NCBI GenBank assembly: GCA_958369225.1
Contig: CATXID010000001.1
Location: 434,001 to 498,000 of the forward strand
Reading direction: 5' to 3'
From: an uncultured Collinsella sp.
Lineage (GTDB): Bacteria > Actinomycetota > Coriobacteriia > Coriobacteriales > Coriobacteriaceae
Length of the DNA: 64,000 bases
The first letter of the stretch is position 1; each line of letters starts with the position of its first letter. Under the pieces are notes generated by a model that saw nothing but the letters and a program-made list of their open reading frames with translations, was not told the origin of the DNA and made no database searches. Below are positions 26,023 to 34,665 of the stretch, one piece after another. Made by a program: the position numbers and the translations under genes.

Positions 26023-26451
26023 ATGTTGGTTTCTACTAAGGGCAGGTACGCCCTGCGCGTTATGGTTGACCTGGCCGAGCACCAGGCGGCCGGTCGCATC
26101 CCGCTCAAAGAGATCGCGGCGCGACAGGGGATTTCCGAGAAATATCTCGAGAACATCTTGGCGACGCTCGTGCGCGCCAACATGCTTTCTGGCATGCGTG
26201 GCAAGGGCGGCGGCTACGTGCTCACGCGCCCGCCCGAACAGTACACGGTGGGCGAGATCTTGCGCCTGACCGAGGGCAGTCTGGCGCCGGTCGCCTGCCT
26301 GGATGGCGACTGCAAGGGCTGCTCGCGATCTGATGAGTGCCCCACGCTCGACGTGTGGAAGAACCTGGACAAGCTTATCAACGACTACCTCAACGGTGTG
26401 ACGCTCGATCAACTTGTCGCTCCCAACCATGGCTACGACTACGTCATCTAA
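26023..26451 (+). CDS. Rrf2-family transcriptional regulator (IscR/CymR-like)
   Basis: 142-aa winged-helix regulator. MLVSTKGRYALRVMVDLAEH and GKGGGYVLTRPPEQYTVGEIL are typical Rrf2 sequences. The C-terminal half holds four closely spaced cysteines in ACLDGDCKGCSRSDECPT, positioned like the Fe-S ligands of IscR and absent from CymR. It is divergent from cysK, so it may couple Fe-S or redox state to cysteine synthesis. Which effector it senses is inferred only. Confidence 0.88.
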   Translation: MLVSTKGRYALRVMVDLAEHQAAGRIPLKEIAARQGISEKYLENILATLVRANMLSGMRGKGGGYVLTRPPEQYTVGEILRLTEGSLAPVACLDGDCKGCSRSDECPTLDVWKNLDKLINDYLNGVTLDQLVAPNHGYDYVI

Positions 26452-26521
26452 CCCATACTTGCCATTTGGGGACGGGGTGGAAATGGTAGATTTTCTTGCC
26501 CTCTGAGACTTGGCAAATAAG

Positions 26522-26556
26522 AAGGCCGCCCATTTTTGCGATGGGCGGCCTTTAAT
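26522..26556. terminator. Bidirectional terminator between convergent genes
   Basis: AAGGCCGCCCAT and ATGGGCGGCCTT form a perfect 12-bp stem around TTTTTGC-type loop sequence. T-rich on the plus strand (TTTAATTT); A-rich enough upstream (AAATAAG) to serve the minus-strand gene as well. Confidence 0.88.
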
Positions 26557-26587
26557 TTGGTCCGATGCGTCTGTGTATCGGGGCGTT

Positions 26588-26953
26588 CTACTCTTCGGCA
26601 AGACTATCGAGGATGCTGCGCATGATGGACACTAGGATGCTGCCCATAAAGGCCGAGCCAAAGCCGGCGATGGAGATGCCGACGCCCAACAGGTTGACCG
26701 ACAGGTAGCTGGCGAGCTCCAGCATAAAGCTGTTGAGCACGAGCTGGAAAATGCCGAGCGTAATGATCGTGAGCGGCAGCGAGATGACCGTGAGGAACGG
26801 TTTGACGAACGAATCGACGATGTTGAGGAACAGCCCCACAAAGGCAAAGCAGACCCAGGCCTCGGCAAAGCCGAAGGGCTGGATGCCGGGGACGAGGAAC
26901 GTGGCGATCGCGATGGCGATCGAGGTGAAGAGCCAGTTAAGCATAAAGCGCAT
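26588..26953 (-). CDS. Small four-TM membrane protein of the phage-holin-like family (DUF/PF04020 type)
   Basis: 121 aa with four hydrophobic segments: WLFTSIAIAIATFLVPGI, VCFAFVGLFLNIVDSFV, PFLTVISLPLTIITLGIF and SIAGFGSAFMGSILVSI. The PLTIITLGIFQLVLNSFMLELASYL region is typical of this widespread family, which is named for phage holins but is usually chromosomal and of unknown function. AAAGGA lies 8 nt before the ATG. Nothing else phage-like is nearby. Confidence 0.85.
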   Translation of the reverse strand: MRFMLNWLFTSIAIAIATFLVPGIQPFGFAEAWVCFAFVGLFLNIVDSFVKPFLTVISLPLTIITLGIFQLVLNSFMLELASYLSVNLLGVGISIAGFGSAFMGSILVSIMRSILDSLAEE

Positions 26954-27141
26954 GGCGTGAATCCTTTCTTGCGCCGGGGTTGCTGGCGTCGCGTGAAGCG
27001 GCTTGCGGCGGCGACTTGGATGGTTGCGCGGGCGCGCCGCGGTGTTTGGGCGCCCATTGTCTCAAATATTCGTGGAGCTTACGTGCGCATTCGGTTTCTA
27101 AACGGCGTTCGTCCTGAAAAACGTGCCGCTGACAGAGAGTC

Positions 27142-27172
27142 TTGTCACTTTAGTTTGGTGGTGTGCTACACT
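27142..27172 (+). promoter_or_regulatory. Promoter of the YerC/TrpR-like gene
   Basis: TTGTCA (27142-27147) and TACACT (27167-27172) with a 19-bp spacer. About 100 nt of leader follow, with small hairpins (CGGGC/GCCCG at about 27217-27233). The remainder of the 325-bp gap between 26953 and 27279 is GC-rich and shows no gene. Confidence 0.5.
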
Positions 27173-27278
27173 GCTACGGGCAAATGGCCCATGCATAGTT
27201 TTATTGCATATTTACGGGCGAACGATGCCCGATGTCAGTATCAACTTCGATGCCTTATGGCGGGTTTGGCGGTGATCG

Positions 27279-27578
27279 ATGAATATCGAGAACATGTTTG
27301 ACAAGCCTGATGTCAAGCAGCTGGTCCACGCATTTAGTCTTTTGGATGACGAGAACGATATCCAGGCGTTTTTAACCGATATCTGCACGCCGCGCGAGAT
27401 TTGCGATTTATCGCAGCGTCTGCAGGTCGCGCGCTATCTGGATGAGGGCGAGCCCTATGTTGAGGTTCAGGCGCGCACCGGCGCTTCGTCCACCACGGTG
27501 AGCCGCGTGTCCAAGGCGCTTAATGGCGAGTACGGTGGCTATCGCAAGATCCTCATCAAACTGGAGGATGGCGAGTAG
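27279..27578 (+). CDS. YerC/YecD-family TrpR-related regulator
   Basis: 99-aa all-helical DNA-binding protein. The segment TPREICDLSQRLQVARYLDEGEPYVEVQARTGASSTTVSRVSKALNGEYGGYRKIL matches the TrpR-like helix-turn-helix of YerC/YecD proteins. The ligand and regulon of the family are poorly known. Translation starts at the ATG at 27279; the RBS is weak. It precedes the AddAB-like operon but is separated from it by a terminator. Confidence 0.88.
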   Translation: MNIENMFDKPDVKQLVHAFSLLDDENDIQAFLTDICTPREICDLSQRLQVARYLDEGEPYVEVQARTGASSTTVSRVSKALNGEYGGYRKILIKLEDGE

Positions 27579-27604
27579 GCCAGCGGCAAAAACGAATTGC
27601 GCAG

Positions 27605-27630
27605 AACCGTCCCTTCGGGGGCGGTTTTTT
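27605..27630 (+). terminator. Rho-independent terminator after the YerC-like gene
   Basis: ACCGTCCC and GGGGCGGT pair around a stable TTCG tetraloop, followed by TTTTTT. Confidence 0.92.
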
Positions 27631-27738
27631 GATCCCTTGGGGACGGAGGAATCAAATCTGTTGGCGTGGGGCAAATCTGTCCGCGTGGGCGGGTAGGATG
27701 GATGCAATGATTATTGCGAACGGTTTGAGTGGAGGACC

Positions 27739-30700
27739 ATGCCTGTTCGAATCTATACCACCAATACCGGTACGGACTTGAGCGATGCCGAGGCGGCGCT
27801 GCTCGCCGACCTGGTTGCCCGCCACGGGCGTGCCGTTCTGTTGGCGCCCTCGTTTGCCGAGCTTGACCTGTGCCGTCACGACGCCGCGGTTGCTGGCGCC
27901 TCGCTGGGTATCGACTACAAGACGCCCGCGTCGTGGCTTCGTTCGCTGTGGGAGCTTATGGGCGATGGCCGCAGCTTCGTCGACAACATGCAGCGCCAGA
28001 TGCTGTTCTCGGACATGATCGCCCGTCGCGACGATGCCGGCCTGCAGCCGCTTTCGCACAGTCAGGGCACGGTGCGCATGCTCACGCGCATGGCCCGCGA
28101 TGTGCTGCCGGGCGTAGCGGGAACGGGTGCCGAGCGCTGCTGCGGCGACGTTTGCCAGCCCGATCCCAAGAGCGACGCCGAGGCTCGCGTGTTCGAGCTG
28201 TTGAGTGCCTATGCGAGTGGTTTGGACCGTCGAGACATGGTCGAGCCCTGCGAGGCGGCTGACCTTATGGCCGAGGTGCTGGCCGACAACCTTCCGGCGT
28301 GCGCCCGCGCGGTATGTGTGCGCGGTATCACGTCGTTTACGCACGGCTTGCTCGAGCTGCTGTCTGCCGTGGCGAATAACGGGGGAGAGGTCGTTGTGCT
28401 GCTTGCCCGCGAGCAGGCGGCGATGCGCGAGGAGCTTGCTGCCGCATTTGATGCCCGCGGCGTGCTGTTTGAGGTCGCGCCGCTGGGGGAGGGTGCCGCC
28501 GCGCCCCAGACTGCCTCCAAGTCCGCCGCTCAGCCTGCCTTTGTAGAGGTTGCCGGCCCTCACGCCCGCGCCCACGCCTATGTGGATGCAATCGATGAGC
28601 TGGTAAAAACGTGTGAGGACGCCGAGGTCGACGGCGGTGTCGCGGCGTCTGCGGACCCCGTGCGTGTGCTCGTGGTGTCTGCCCGGGCGCCCCAGCTGTT
28701 CGGTGAACTCGCTGCCCGTTTGGCGGCACGTCATATTGCGGCCGAGACAACCGAGTTCACGGCGTTTTCCCAATCCATCGCGGGCGGGCAGTTCACGGCG
28801 CTCGCCAATCTGATCGAGCGCATGAAGGCCGCCGACGAGGGCACCGCCTCCAAGACCGAGTGGTGGCCCGCGCCGGAGCTTACCGACTGGATTTACAGTC
28901 CGCTTTCGGGTGCCGATGCCGCCAGCGCGCGCACCTTCGACAAGAACATGCGCCTGTCGCGCGGCAAGACCACAACGGCCGTCAAGAGCCTGCTGCAGAG
29001 CGTGCAGGGCCAGGTCAGGGGCACGCGCAAGGCCGCCAGTGATGATAACTGGTTTAAGAACGTGCCGTGCGTGGTCTCGGACGTGTTCCAAGCGCTGTGG
29101 CGCGACAAACCCGTGACGGCGCTTAAGGCAATGCTCGCCGTCGCCGAGGCGTTGCCCGATCGCGCCCTTGGAGGCCTTGACGGTCAGGCTCGTCGCCAGG
29201 CGGAGACCGCCCTGCTGCGACATGCCATCGACATCCTTATGAACGATGCTCGTGCGCTCGACGTGTCGCAGGCCGCGACCGTGCCCGTGCTCGACGACGT
29301 TCGTACCAAGGTGGACACGCGCAGCACCGCATACGATTACGAGACCTACGAGGTCGACCGCGCGCCGCGCGCCCAGGTGCGCTTTACGCCGCTTGCCGAT
29401 GCGGCAGCCCTGCGCCCCGGCAGCTACGATGCCGTGCTGTTTGCCGATGTCGATTTGGACAGCTATCCGCTCTCGCACGAGGAGGGCCCGCTGGCCACGC
29501 TAACGGCCAAGCTGGGGCGCAGTGGCGTGACGCTTGAGCCCGCGGCCCTGCTGCGCGTGCGCTTTGGCCGCGCGATGCAGGCGTCACGCGGCCCCGTTGT
29601 GCTCGCCCGCGTGACCCACGATCGCCAGGCGCGCGAGTGCTATCCGGCTGCCGTGTGGACCGAGCTGCGAGCGCATGCCGAGGCCGCTGGCGCCGCCAAG
29701 GTTGCGTGCGTGGGCGAGGGCGGTATCGCCGCCGATTTTGATCCAGCTGCAGGCGAGGGCATCGAGTGCAAGCGCGTCGCGTGTGAGGCTCCTCAGCATT
29801 TGAGTGAGGCGGCCGTGCCGTACCTGGTCCTGCGTCGCCGCGATGGCGAGGGCGAGAACGCGCCGCTCGTGCCGCGTCTGACGTCCGCCTCGCAGATTGA
29901 GGCGTACTCGACGTGCCCGCTGTGCTGGTTCGTGTCGTATCGCGTGAAGCCCCAGTCCATCGACGCGGGCTTTGGAAATATGGAGAAGGGCAACTTTGTC
30001 CACGATGTGCTGGAGCATCTGCATGCCCGCCTGCCCCAGGAGGGCATGGAGCGCGTGACGCCCGAGAACCTGCCGCGCGCTCAGGAGCTGCTGCGCGAGG
30101 TCTTTGACGAGACGTTGGCCGAGCATGCCGGCAAGCGAGGCACGGAGGGCCCGCTGGTGCCGCTCTCTGCAGTGGAGGAGCGCCAGGTTGCCGAGATCTT
30201 GCCGCAGTTGGAGGGCGTGCTAGCCTACGAGTCCGAGGCGCTTGCCCCCTTTGCCCCGCGCTACCTGGAGTTTGCCTTTAACGATCTTAAAGTTGAGTAT
30301 GCCGGCTGGCCGCTCGGCGGGCGCATCGACCGCGTGGACGTGGATGCCGAGAACCGCGCCGTGGTGATCGACTACAAGCATCGCACGGGCGTTGAGGAGT
30401 TTAAGCTCGCCGACCCTACGGTGCGCGACGAGGAATCGGGCACGGCGCCCATCGACGATCCGCGCTGGTTGCCGCCACATACCCAAACGCTCATCTACGC
30501 CCAGGCCATGCGCCGGGCGCTGGATTTGGACACCCGCGCGGCGCTCTACTTTTCGACCAAGGGCGGCAAGCCGGCGTTGCGCGGCGCCGCGAGCGCCGAG
30601 CTGCTCGAGGAAGAGCGCGGCGACGGTCGCATCCCGGGCCTTAAGAAAGGTTTCCCCGGCGAGGGTGGCAGCATGGACTTCGACGCCCTGCTCGATCGCG

Positions 30701-30837
30701 TGGAGGCCGGCATCGCCGAGCGCCTGCGCGAGCTCGAGGCAGGCAACGTTGCCGCCGTCGACCCGACGTCGGCTCAGGCCGCGCATGCGCGCTGCTCGTA
30801 TAACCACGAAGGAACGTTTGTAAGGAGGGATGTGTAG
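27739..30837 (+). CDS. AddB-like PD-(D/E)XK nuclease subunit
   Basis: Subunit of a RecBCD/AddAB-type double-strand-break processing enzyme, 1032 aa. The N-terminal two thirds are a weakly conserved inactive helicase-like region. The C-terminal nuclease domain carries GNFVHDVLEHLHARL, LGGRIDRVDV and VVIDYKHRTG, the PD-(D/E)XK active site. A CPLC pair at about residue 726 and a single cysteine near the C-terminus (HARCSY) are what remains of the 4Fe-4S site seen in Bacillus AddB. The gene ends 3 nt before the AddA-like gene. Confidence 0.85.
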   Translation: MPVRIYTTNTGTDLSDAEAALLADLVARHGRAVLLAPSFAELDLCRHDAAVAGASLGIDYKTPASWLRSLWELMGDGRSFVDNMQRQMLFSDMIARRDDAGLQPLSHSQGTVRMLTRMARDVLPGVAGTGAERCCGDVCQPDPKSDAEARVFELLSAYASGLDRRDMVEPCEAADLMAEVLADNLPACARAVCVRGITSFTHGLLELLSAVANNGGEVVVLLAREQAAMREELAAAFDARGVLFEVAPLGEGAAAPQTASKSAAQPAFVEVAGPHARAHAYVDAIDELVKTCEDAEVDGGVAASADPVRVLVVSARAPQLFGELAARLAARHIAAETTEFTAFSQSIAGGQFTALANLIERMKAADEGTASKTEWWPAPELTDWIYSPLSGADAASARTFDKNMRLSRGKTTTAVKSLLQSVQGQVRGTRKAASDDNWFKNVPCVVSDVFQALWRDKPVTALKAMLAVAEALPDRALGGLDGQARRQAETALLRHAIDILMNDARALDVSQAATVPVLDDVRTKVDTRSTAYDYETYEVDRAPRAQVRFTPLADAAALRPGSYDAVLFADVDLDSYPLSHEEGPLATLTAKLGRSGVTLEPAALLRVRFGRAMQASRGPVVLARVTHDRQARECYPAAVWTELRAHAEAAGAAKVACVGEGGIAADFDPAAGEGIECKRVACEAPQHLSEAAVPYLVLRRRDGEGENAPLVPRLTSASQIEAYSTCPLCWFVSYRVKPQSIDAGFGNMEKGNFVHDVLEHLHARLPQEGMERVTPENLPRAQELLREVFDETLAEHAGKRGTEGPLVPLSAVEERQVAEILPQLEGVLAYESEALAPFAPRYLEFAFNDLKVEYAGWPLGGRIDRVDVDAENRAVVIDYKHRTGVEEFKLADPTVRDEESGTAPIDDPRWLPPHTQTLIYAQAMRRALDLDTRAALYFSTKGGKPALRGAASAELLEEERGDGRIPGLKKGFPGEGGSMDFDALLDRVEAGIAERLRELEAGNVAAVDPTSAQAAHARCSYNHEGTFVRRDV

Positions 30838-30840
30838 ACC

Positions 30841-33800
30841 ATGGATCTTTCGACTTTGATGCCGCAACAGCTGCAGATCGTCAAAACGCTCGACCGTCCG
30901 CTGTTTGTCTCGGCGGGCGCCGGTTCGGGCAAGACCTTTACCCTCACGCGTCGCATCGTCTACGCGCTCTCGCCCGAATCCGGTCCGTTCGCTGAGCATC
31001 TGGACCAGGTGCTCGCCATTACCTTTACCAAAGATGCCGCGGCCGAGATCCGTGACCGCGTGCGCCGCGCGCTCATCGACGAGGGCATGGACGAGGAGGT
31101 CCTGACCGTCGACGATGCGTGGATCTCGACCATTCACGGCATGTGCTCGCGTATCCTGCGTGCACATGCGTTGGAGCTAGGCATCGATCCCGAGTTCACA
31201 GTGCTCACCGATACCGACGAGCTCATGGATCAGGCTGTTGAGCATGTGCTGGCCCGCGCGACGGCGCCCGATGCCGTCCCCGAGCTCGCCGCCTCGCTCA
31301 AGGCCCTCTACGCCTGGTATCCCATGGCGGGCGAGGGTGGCCCCTTTGGCGCCGGCACGACCATCAAGGGTCTGGTGCGCGACCTGCTGGAGCTCTCGAG
31401 CCAGCTGCCGGGCGGCATGGACGACGTGAGCGTGGCGCGCGGCCAGGCCGACACTTCGGCCCTTGCCGACGCCTATCGTGCGGCGTTTGGTGCGAGCAAG
31501 GCCGCGACCGAGAAAGCGCAGACGGCGCTCGATGCCATCGATGCGTTCGAGGCGAGCGGCAAGACCATGGCCGATGCGGCGCGACTCATGATGTCGTGCA
31601 CCATGCCGCGCGCGAGCAAGGCGTTCCCCAAGGAGCAGGTCGAACTGCTCAAGGCCGAGGCTGCCGATGCATTTATCAATATCGTGCTTGCCTGCGGTGG
31701 CCCGGCGCTCGATGCGCTGGTGGGCCTGGCCCGTTCCGTGGAGGCCGAGTATCGCGCACTGAAGGCTGCCCAGTCTGCCCTCGACAACAACGACCTGCTG
31801 CGCATGGCCTACGAGGCCCTGCGCGATTACCCTGCCATTCGCGCTGCGTACGAGGGCCGCTTTAAGATGGTCATGATCGACGAGTTCCAGGATACCGACC
31901 AGATGCAGGTCGATTTGATTCGCTATCTGACGGGTGCGGGGGAGCGCGCGTTGTGTACCGTGGGCGATGCGCAGCAGTCCATCTATCGCTTCCGTGGCGC
32001 CGAGGTCGAGGTGTTCCGTCGCCAGGAGCGCAAGGTGGGCGCCTCGGGGACGGCCGAGGCAGCGGACGTCGCTGGCACTGCTGCCGATGTTCCCGCCGGT
32101 GAGCTCGTCAAACTCGTGCGCAACTTCCGCAGCCACGACGAGGTGCTGCGCTATGTGGCCCGCGTCTTTGATGGCGACGACGGCGGCCTGATGCAGGGCT
32201 TTTTGGATCTTGAGGCGAGCGACGGCCGCAAGGACACGCTGGTGGCAGACGCCTCGCGTCGCCAGGCCATCTTTGTTGCCGGCGGCAGTACGCAAGAGCG
32301 CACGCAGGCCAAAGCCCGTGCGATCGCCGAGCGATTCCGCGCGCTTGCCGATGCCGGCCAGCCCCAGGGCGGCATGGTGCTGCTGTTGGGCCGCATGACA
32401 AACGCCGACGTCTACGCGCAGGCCTTCCGTGACCAGGGGCTCGACTGCGTCATCGCGGGCGGCTCGGTCTTTGCCCAAGCCGCCGAGGTGCAGACGGTGC
32501 GCGCCCTAGTCTGCGCGCTCGCCAACCCGGCCGATACGGCGCAGGGCCTTATGTCGCTGCTGGCCTCGCCGATGTTTGCGCTGGGCGCCCAGGAGTTTTT
32601 GGCGCTGGCGACCAAGCTCGATAGCGAGACGGGGGAGACCTCGCGCCGCAACATCGATGCGGGCATCATGAGCGATTTCGATGTGCCGGGTTTGCAAGAC
32701 TTGCCGCTCGTGACGCGCGCCCGCGAGGTTCTGCGGTATGCGCTTCGTCGCGTGGGCCGCGATTCGTTTACCGCCATCGCGCGCGACGTGGTCAACGCCT
32801 CCGGCTGGTTCGTGCGTCTGGCACAGCGTGGTCCCGAGGGCAAGGCCATTGCCGCCAACGTGCTCAAGGCGCTCGATGCCGTGGCTGAGGCGGAGGCCGA
32901 GTTCGGTAACTCGCCGCGTTCCATCGCGCTTGCTTTCGACCGCTTCTTGGCGGGCAAGGAAGCCCCGGGCGCCCTCAACGAGGAGGGCGACGGCGCGGTG
33001 CGCATCATGACCGTGCATGCCTCCAAGGGCCTGGAGTATCCGGTCGTGGCGGTTGCGGAGTGCTTTGGCGTGCGTAAATCCTCGGGTGCGGCACAGATGG
33101 GTCGCGTCGAGGGCGGAGCGCAGGTCGTGGCACTGCCGGCACGCTTCGACGGCGTTAAGCTCGCTGACGGAACCTTTGTGAAGGGCGACGACGTTAAAAA
33201 GCAGTTTGAGCATGCGTTTAAGGGCAAGGGCACGTCGCTGTGGCTGCCGCCGGAGCTCATGGAGGACGTCTGTGCGACGGGTTCTCCCGCCGAGGCATTC
33301 GTTCGCCTGCGCAACGACGACCTGCAGCTCTCGCTCGAGGAGCGGGCCCGCCTGCTCTATGTTGCCATGACGCGTGCGCGCGAGCTGGTGATCTTGGCGA
33401 TGGATGCCGGCGTGAGCCGTGGCAAGGTGACGGCGCCGGCCTTCGACGTCGAGACCGATCTGACCTACGACGTGCTGCGCCGTATTTTGCCGACCGATGC
33501 TCTGGACATGCCGCAGCTCGATAGTGACCGTTTGACGTTCGACAACTCCAAGCCGGGCGACTACGAGCTCATTTCGCTCGCGGACTTTACCTTTGGCGAG
33601 CAGGCGTTTGAGGCCAACGCTTCACTGGATGCCGAGGGCAGGCTTGTCCGCGGCGATGCGGAGCCGGAGGGTGCCGGTGCAGATGCCCGCGCCGCCATTC
33701 CCGGTCCTGCCGACCCCGAGCCCGATGCGTTTGAGCTCGTGTATCCCCAGGCGGTGGGCGTGCGCATGGGCATCTGTCCGTATCCGATGCGTGACTCGTA

Positions 33801-34485
33801 TAGCTACTCGTCAATCGCCGCGGCACTCCATGCCGAGACGGAAGACCGTGCCGCCGAGGCTCGTGTTCCCATGGACGAGGCAGGCGATGATGCGGAGTCG
33901 GATGGTTCCGAGATGACGGATGCAGACGTGGCCGCCGTTGAGCCCGTCGGCAACCCCATGGCGCTGGGCTCGGCCTTCCACGCTGCCTGCCAGTGGCTCA
34001 TCGAGATGGGTGCCGATGCGTTGCCCGCCGCGCGTGCCGATGCGCTGGCGCGCCTGTGGCGCCTGACGCCGGAGCAGCGCGAACGCTTCGACGTTGCCCT
34101 GGACCGCTGGCTCAAGTCAGCTGTTCGTGCCGACCTGCTTGCGTGGCCGTGCGTTCGCGCCGAGGTGCCGTTCTTTTCGCTGGGCTGCGAGGACGAGGAC
34201 ATCGCTCGCTACGGTTCATATGCCGAAGGCGCCATCGACGCTTTGGCGACGAACCCGGCGGATTCGTCACGCGCGCTGGTCATCGACTACAAGACGGGCG
34301 GCACGCCGGACGAGACGCCGGAACAGCTGCAGGAGAAGCACGCCCTGCAGGCGCGTGTCTACGCTGATGTTCTACACAAGGCGGGCTTTGAGGCCGTGAC
34401 GGTCAAGTTCGTTCGCGTGGAGCAGGCGAATCCAGCCCTCTTCGTCGAACCCGCCGAACCCCAAGTAGTCACCTACAATCTCTAG
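30841..34485 (+). CDS. addA: AddA-like UvrD-family helicase-nuclease
   Basis: Helicase-nuclease of 1214 aa that resects DNA ends for recombination. Superfamily 1 motifs: SAGAGSGKTFTLTRRI (I), ITFTKDAAAEIRDRV (Ia), DEFQDTDQMQ (II), GDAQQSIYRFRGAE (III), MTVHASKGLEYPVV (V) and LYVAMTRARELVIL (VI). The C-terminal nuclease domain has YAEGAIDAL and LVIDYKTGG. Start follows AGGAGGG near the end of the AddB-like gene, so the two are translationally linked. Both nucleases being intact fits AddAB. Confidence 0.92.
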   Translation: MDLSTLMPQQLQIVKTLDRPLFVSAGAGSGKTFTLTRRIVYALSPESGPFAEHLDQVLAITFTKDAAAEIRDRVRRALIDEGMDEEVLTVDDAWISTIHGMCSRILRAHALELGIDPEFTVLTDTDELMDQAVEHVLARATAPDAVPELAASLKALYAWYPMAGEGGPFGAGTTIKGLVRDLLELSSQLPGGMDDVSVARGQADTSALADAYRAAFGASKAATEKAQTALDAIDAFEASGKTMADAARLMMSCTMPRASKAFPKEQVELLKAEAADAFINIVLACGGPALDALVGLARSVEAEYRALKAAQSALDNNDLLRMAYEALRDYPAIRAAYEGRFKMVMIDEFQDTDQMQVDLIRYLTGAGERALCTVGDAQQSIYRFRGAEVEVFRRQERKVGASGTAEAADVAGTAADVPAGELVKLVRNFRSHDEVLRYVARVFDGDDGGLMQGFLDLEASDGRKDTLVADASRRQAIFVAGGSTQERTQAKARAIAERFRALADAGQPQGGMVLLLGRMTNADVYAQAFRDQGLDCVIAGGSVFAQAAEVQTVRALVCALANPADTAQGLMSLLASPMFALGAQEFLALATKLDSETGETSRRNIDAGIMSDFDVPGLQDLPLVTRAREVLRYALRRVGRDSFTAIARDVVNASGWFVRLAQRGPEGKAIAANVLKALDAVAEAEAEFGNSPRSIALAFDRFLAGKEAPGALNEEGDGAVRIMTVHASKGLEYPVVAVAECFGVRKSSGAAQMGRVEGGAQVVALPARFDGVKLADGTFVKGDDVKKQFEHAFKGKGTSLWLPPELMEDVCATGSPAEAFVRLRNDDLQLSLEERARLLYVAMTRARELVILAMDAGVSRGKVTAPAFDVETDLTYDVLRRILPTDALDMPQLDSDRLTFDNSKPGDYELISLADFTFGEQAFEANASLDAEGRLVRGDAEPEGAGADARAAIPGPADPEPDAFELVYPQAVGVRMGICPYPMRDSYSYSSIAAALHAETEDRAAEARVPMDEAGDDAESDGSEMTDADVAAVEPVGNPMALGSAFHAACQWLIEMGADALPAARADALARLWRLTPEQRERFDVALDRWLKSAVRADLLAWPCVRAEVPFFSLGCEDEDIARYGSYAEGAIDALATNPADSSRALVIDYKTGGTPDETPEQLQEKHALQARVYADVLHKAGFEAVTVKFVRVEQANPALFVEPAEPQVVTYNL

Positions 34486-34497
34486 CCCTCAGATAAC

Positions 34498-34564
34498 TTG
34501 CGGGGGGGGGAATAGTTCCTGTATTGCGGCCCAGTTGGCCTAAGCGGGAACTATTCCACCGCAA
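34498..34564. repeat. Inverted-repeat element with a run of nine G
   Basis: GGAATAGTTCC (34509-34519) and GGAACTATTCC (34547-34557) are a perfect 11-bp inverted repeat; TTGCGG (34498-34503) and CCGCAA (34559-34564) extend it. A homopolymer of nine G (34502-34510) interrupts the left arm. It lies between the addA-like stop and dnaE. No T tract follows, so it is not a clear terminator. A TAAAAT hexamer at 34621-34626 is a possible -10 for dnaE. Confidence 0.6.
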
Positions 34565-34665
34565 CTGCAAGAGGAGCCGTGTTGGTTTGGCTAGGTTCGG
34601 GTGCTGTCCGTGCCGTGGGGTAAAATCGTTCAGTCAGAACACGAACCCGCATCGGAGCTCATCAC

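Noticed and set aside
26588..26953. Prophage remnant suggested by a holin-like protein
   Set aside because: This family is mostly chromosomal; no integrase, structural or lysis genes are nearby.
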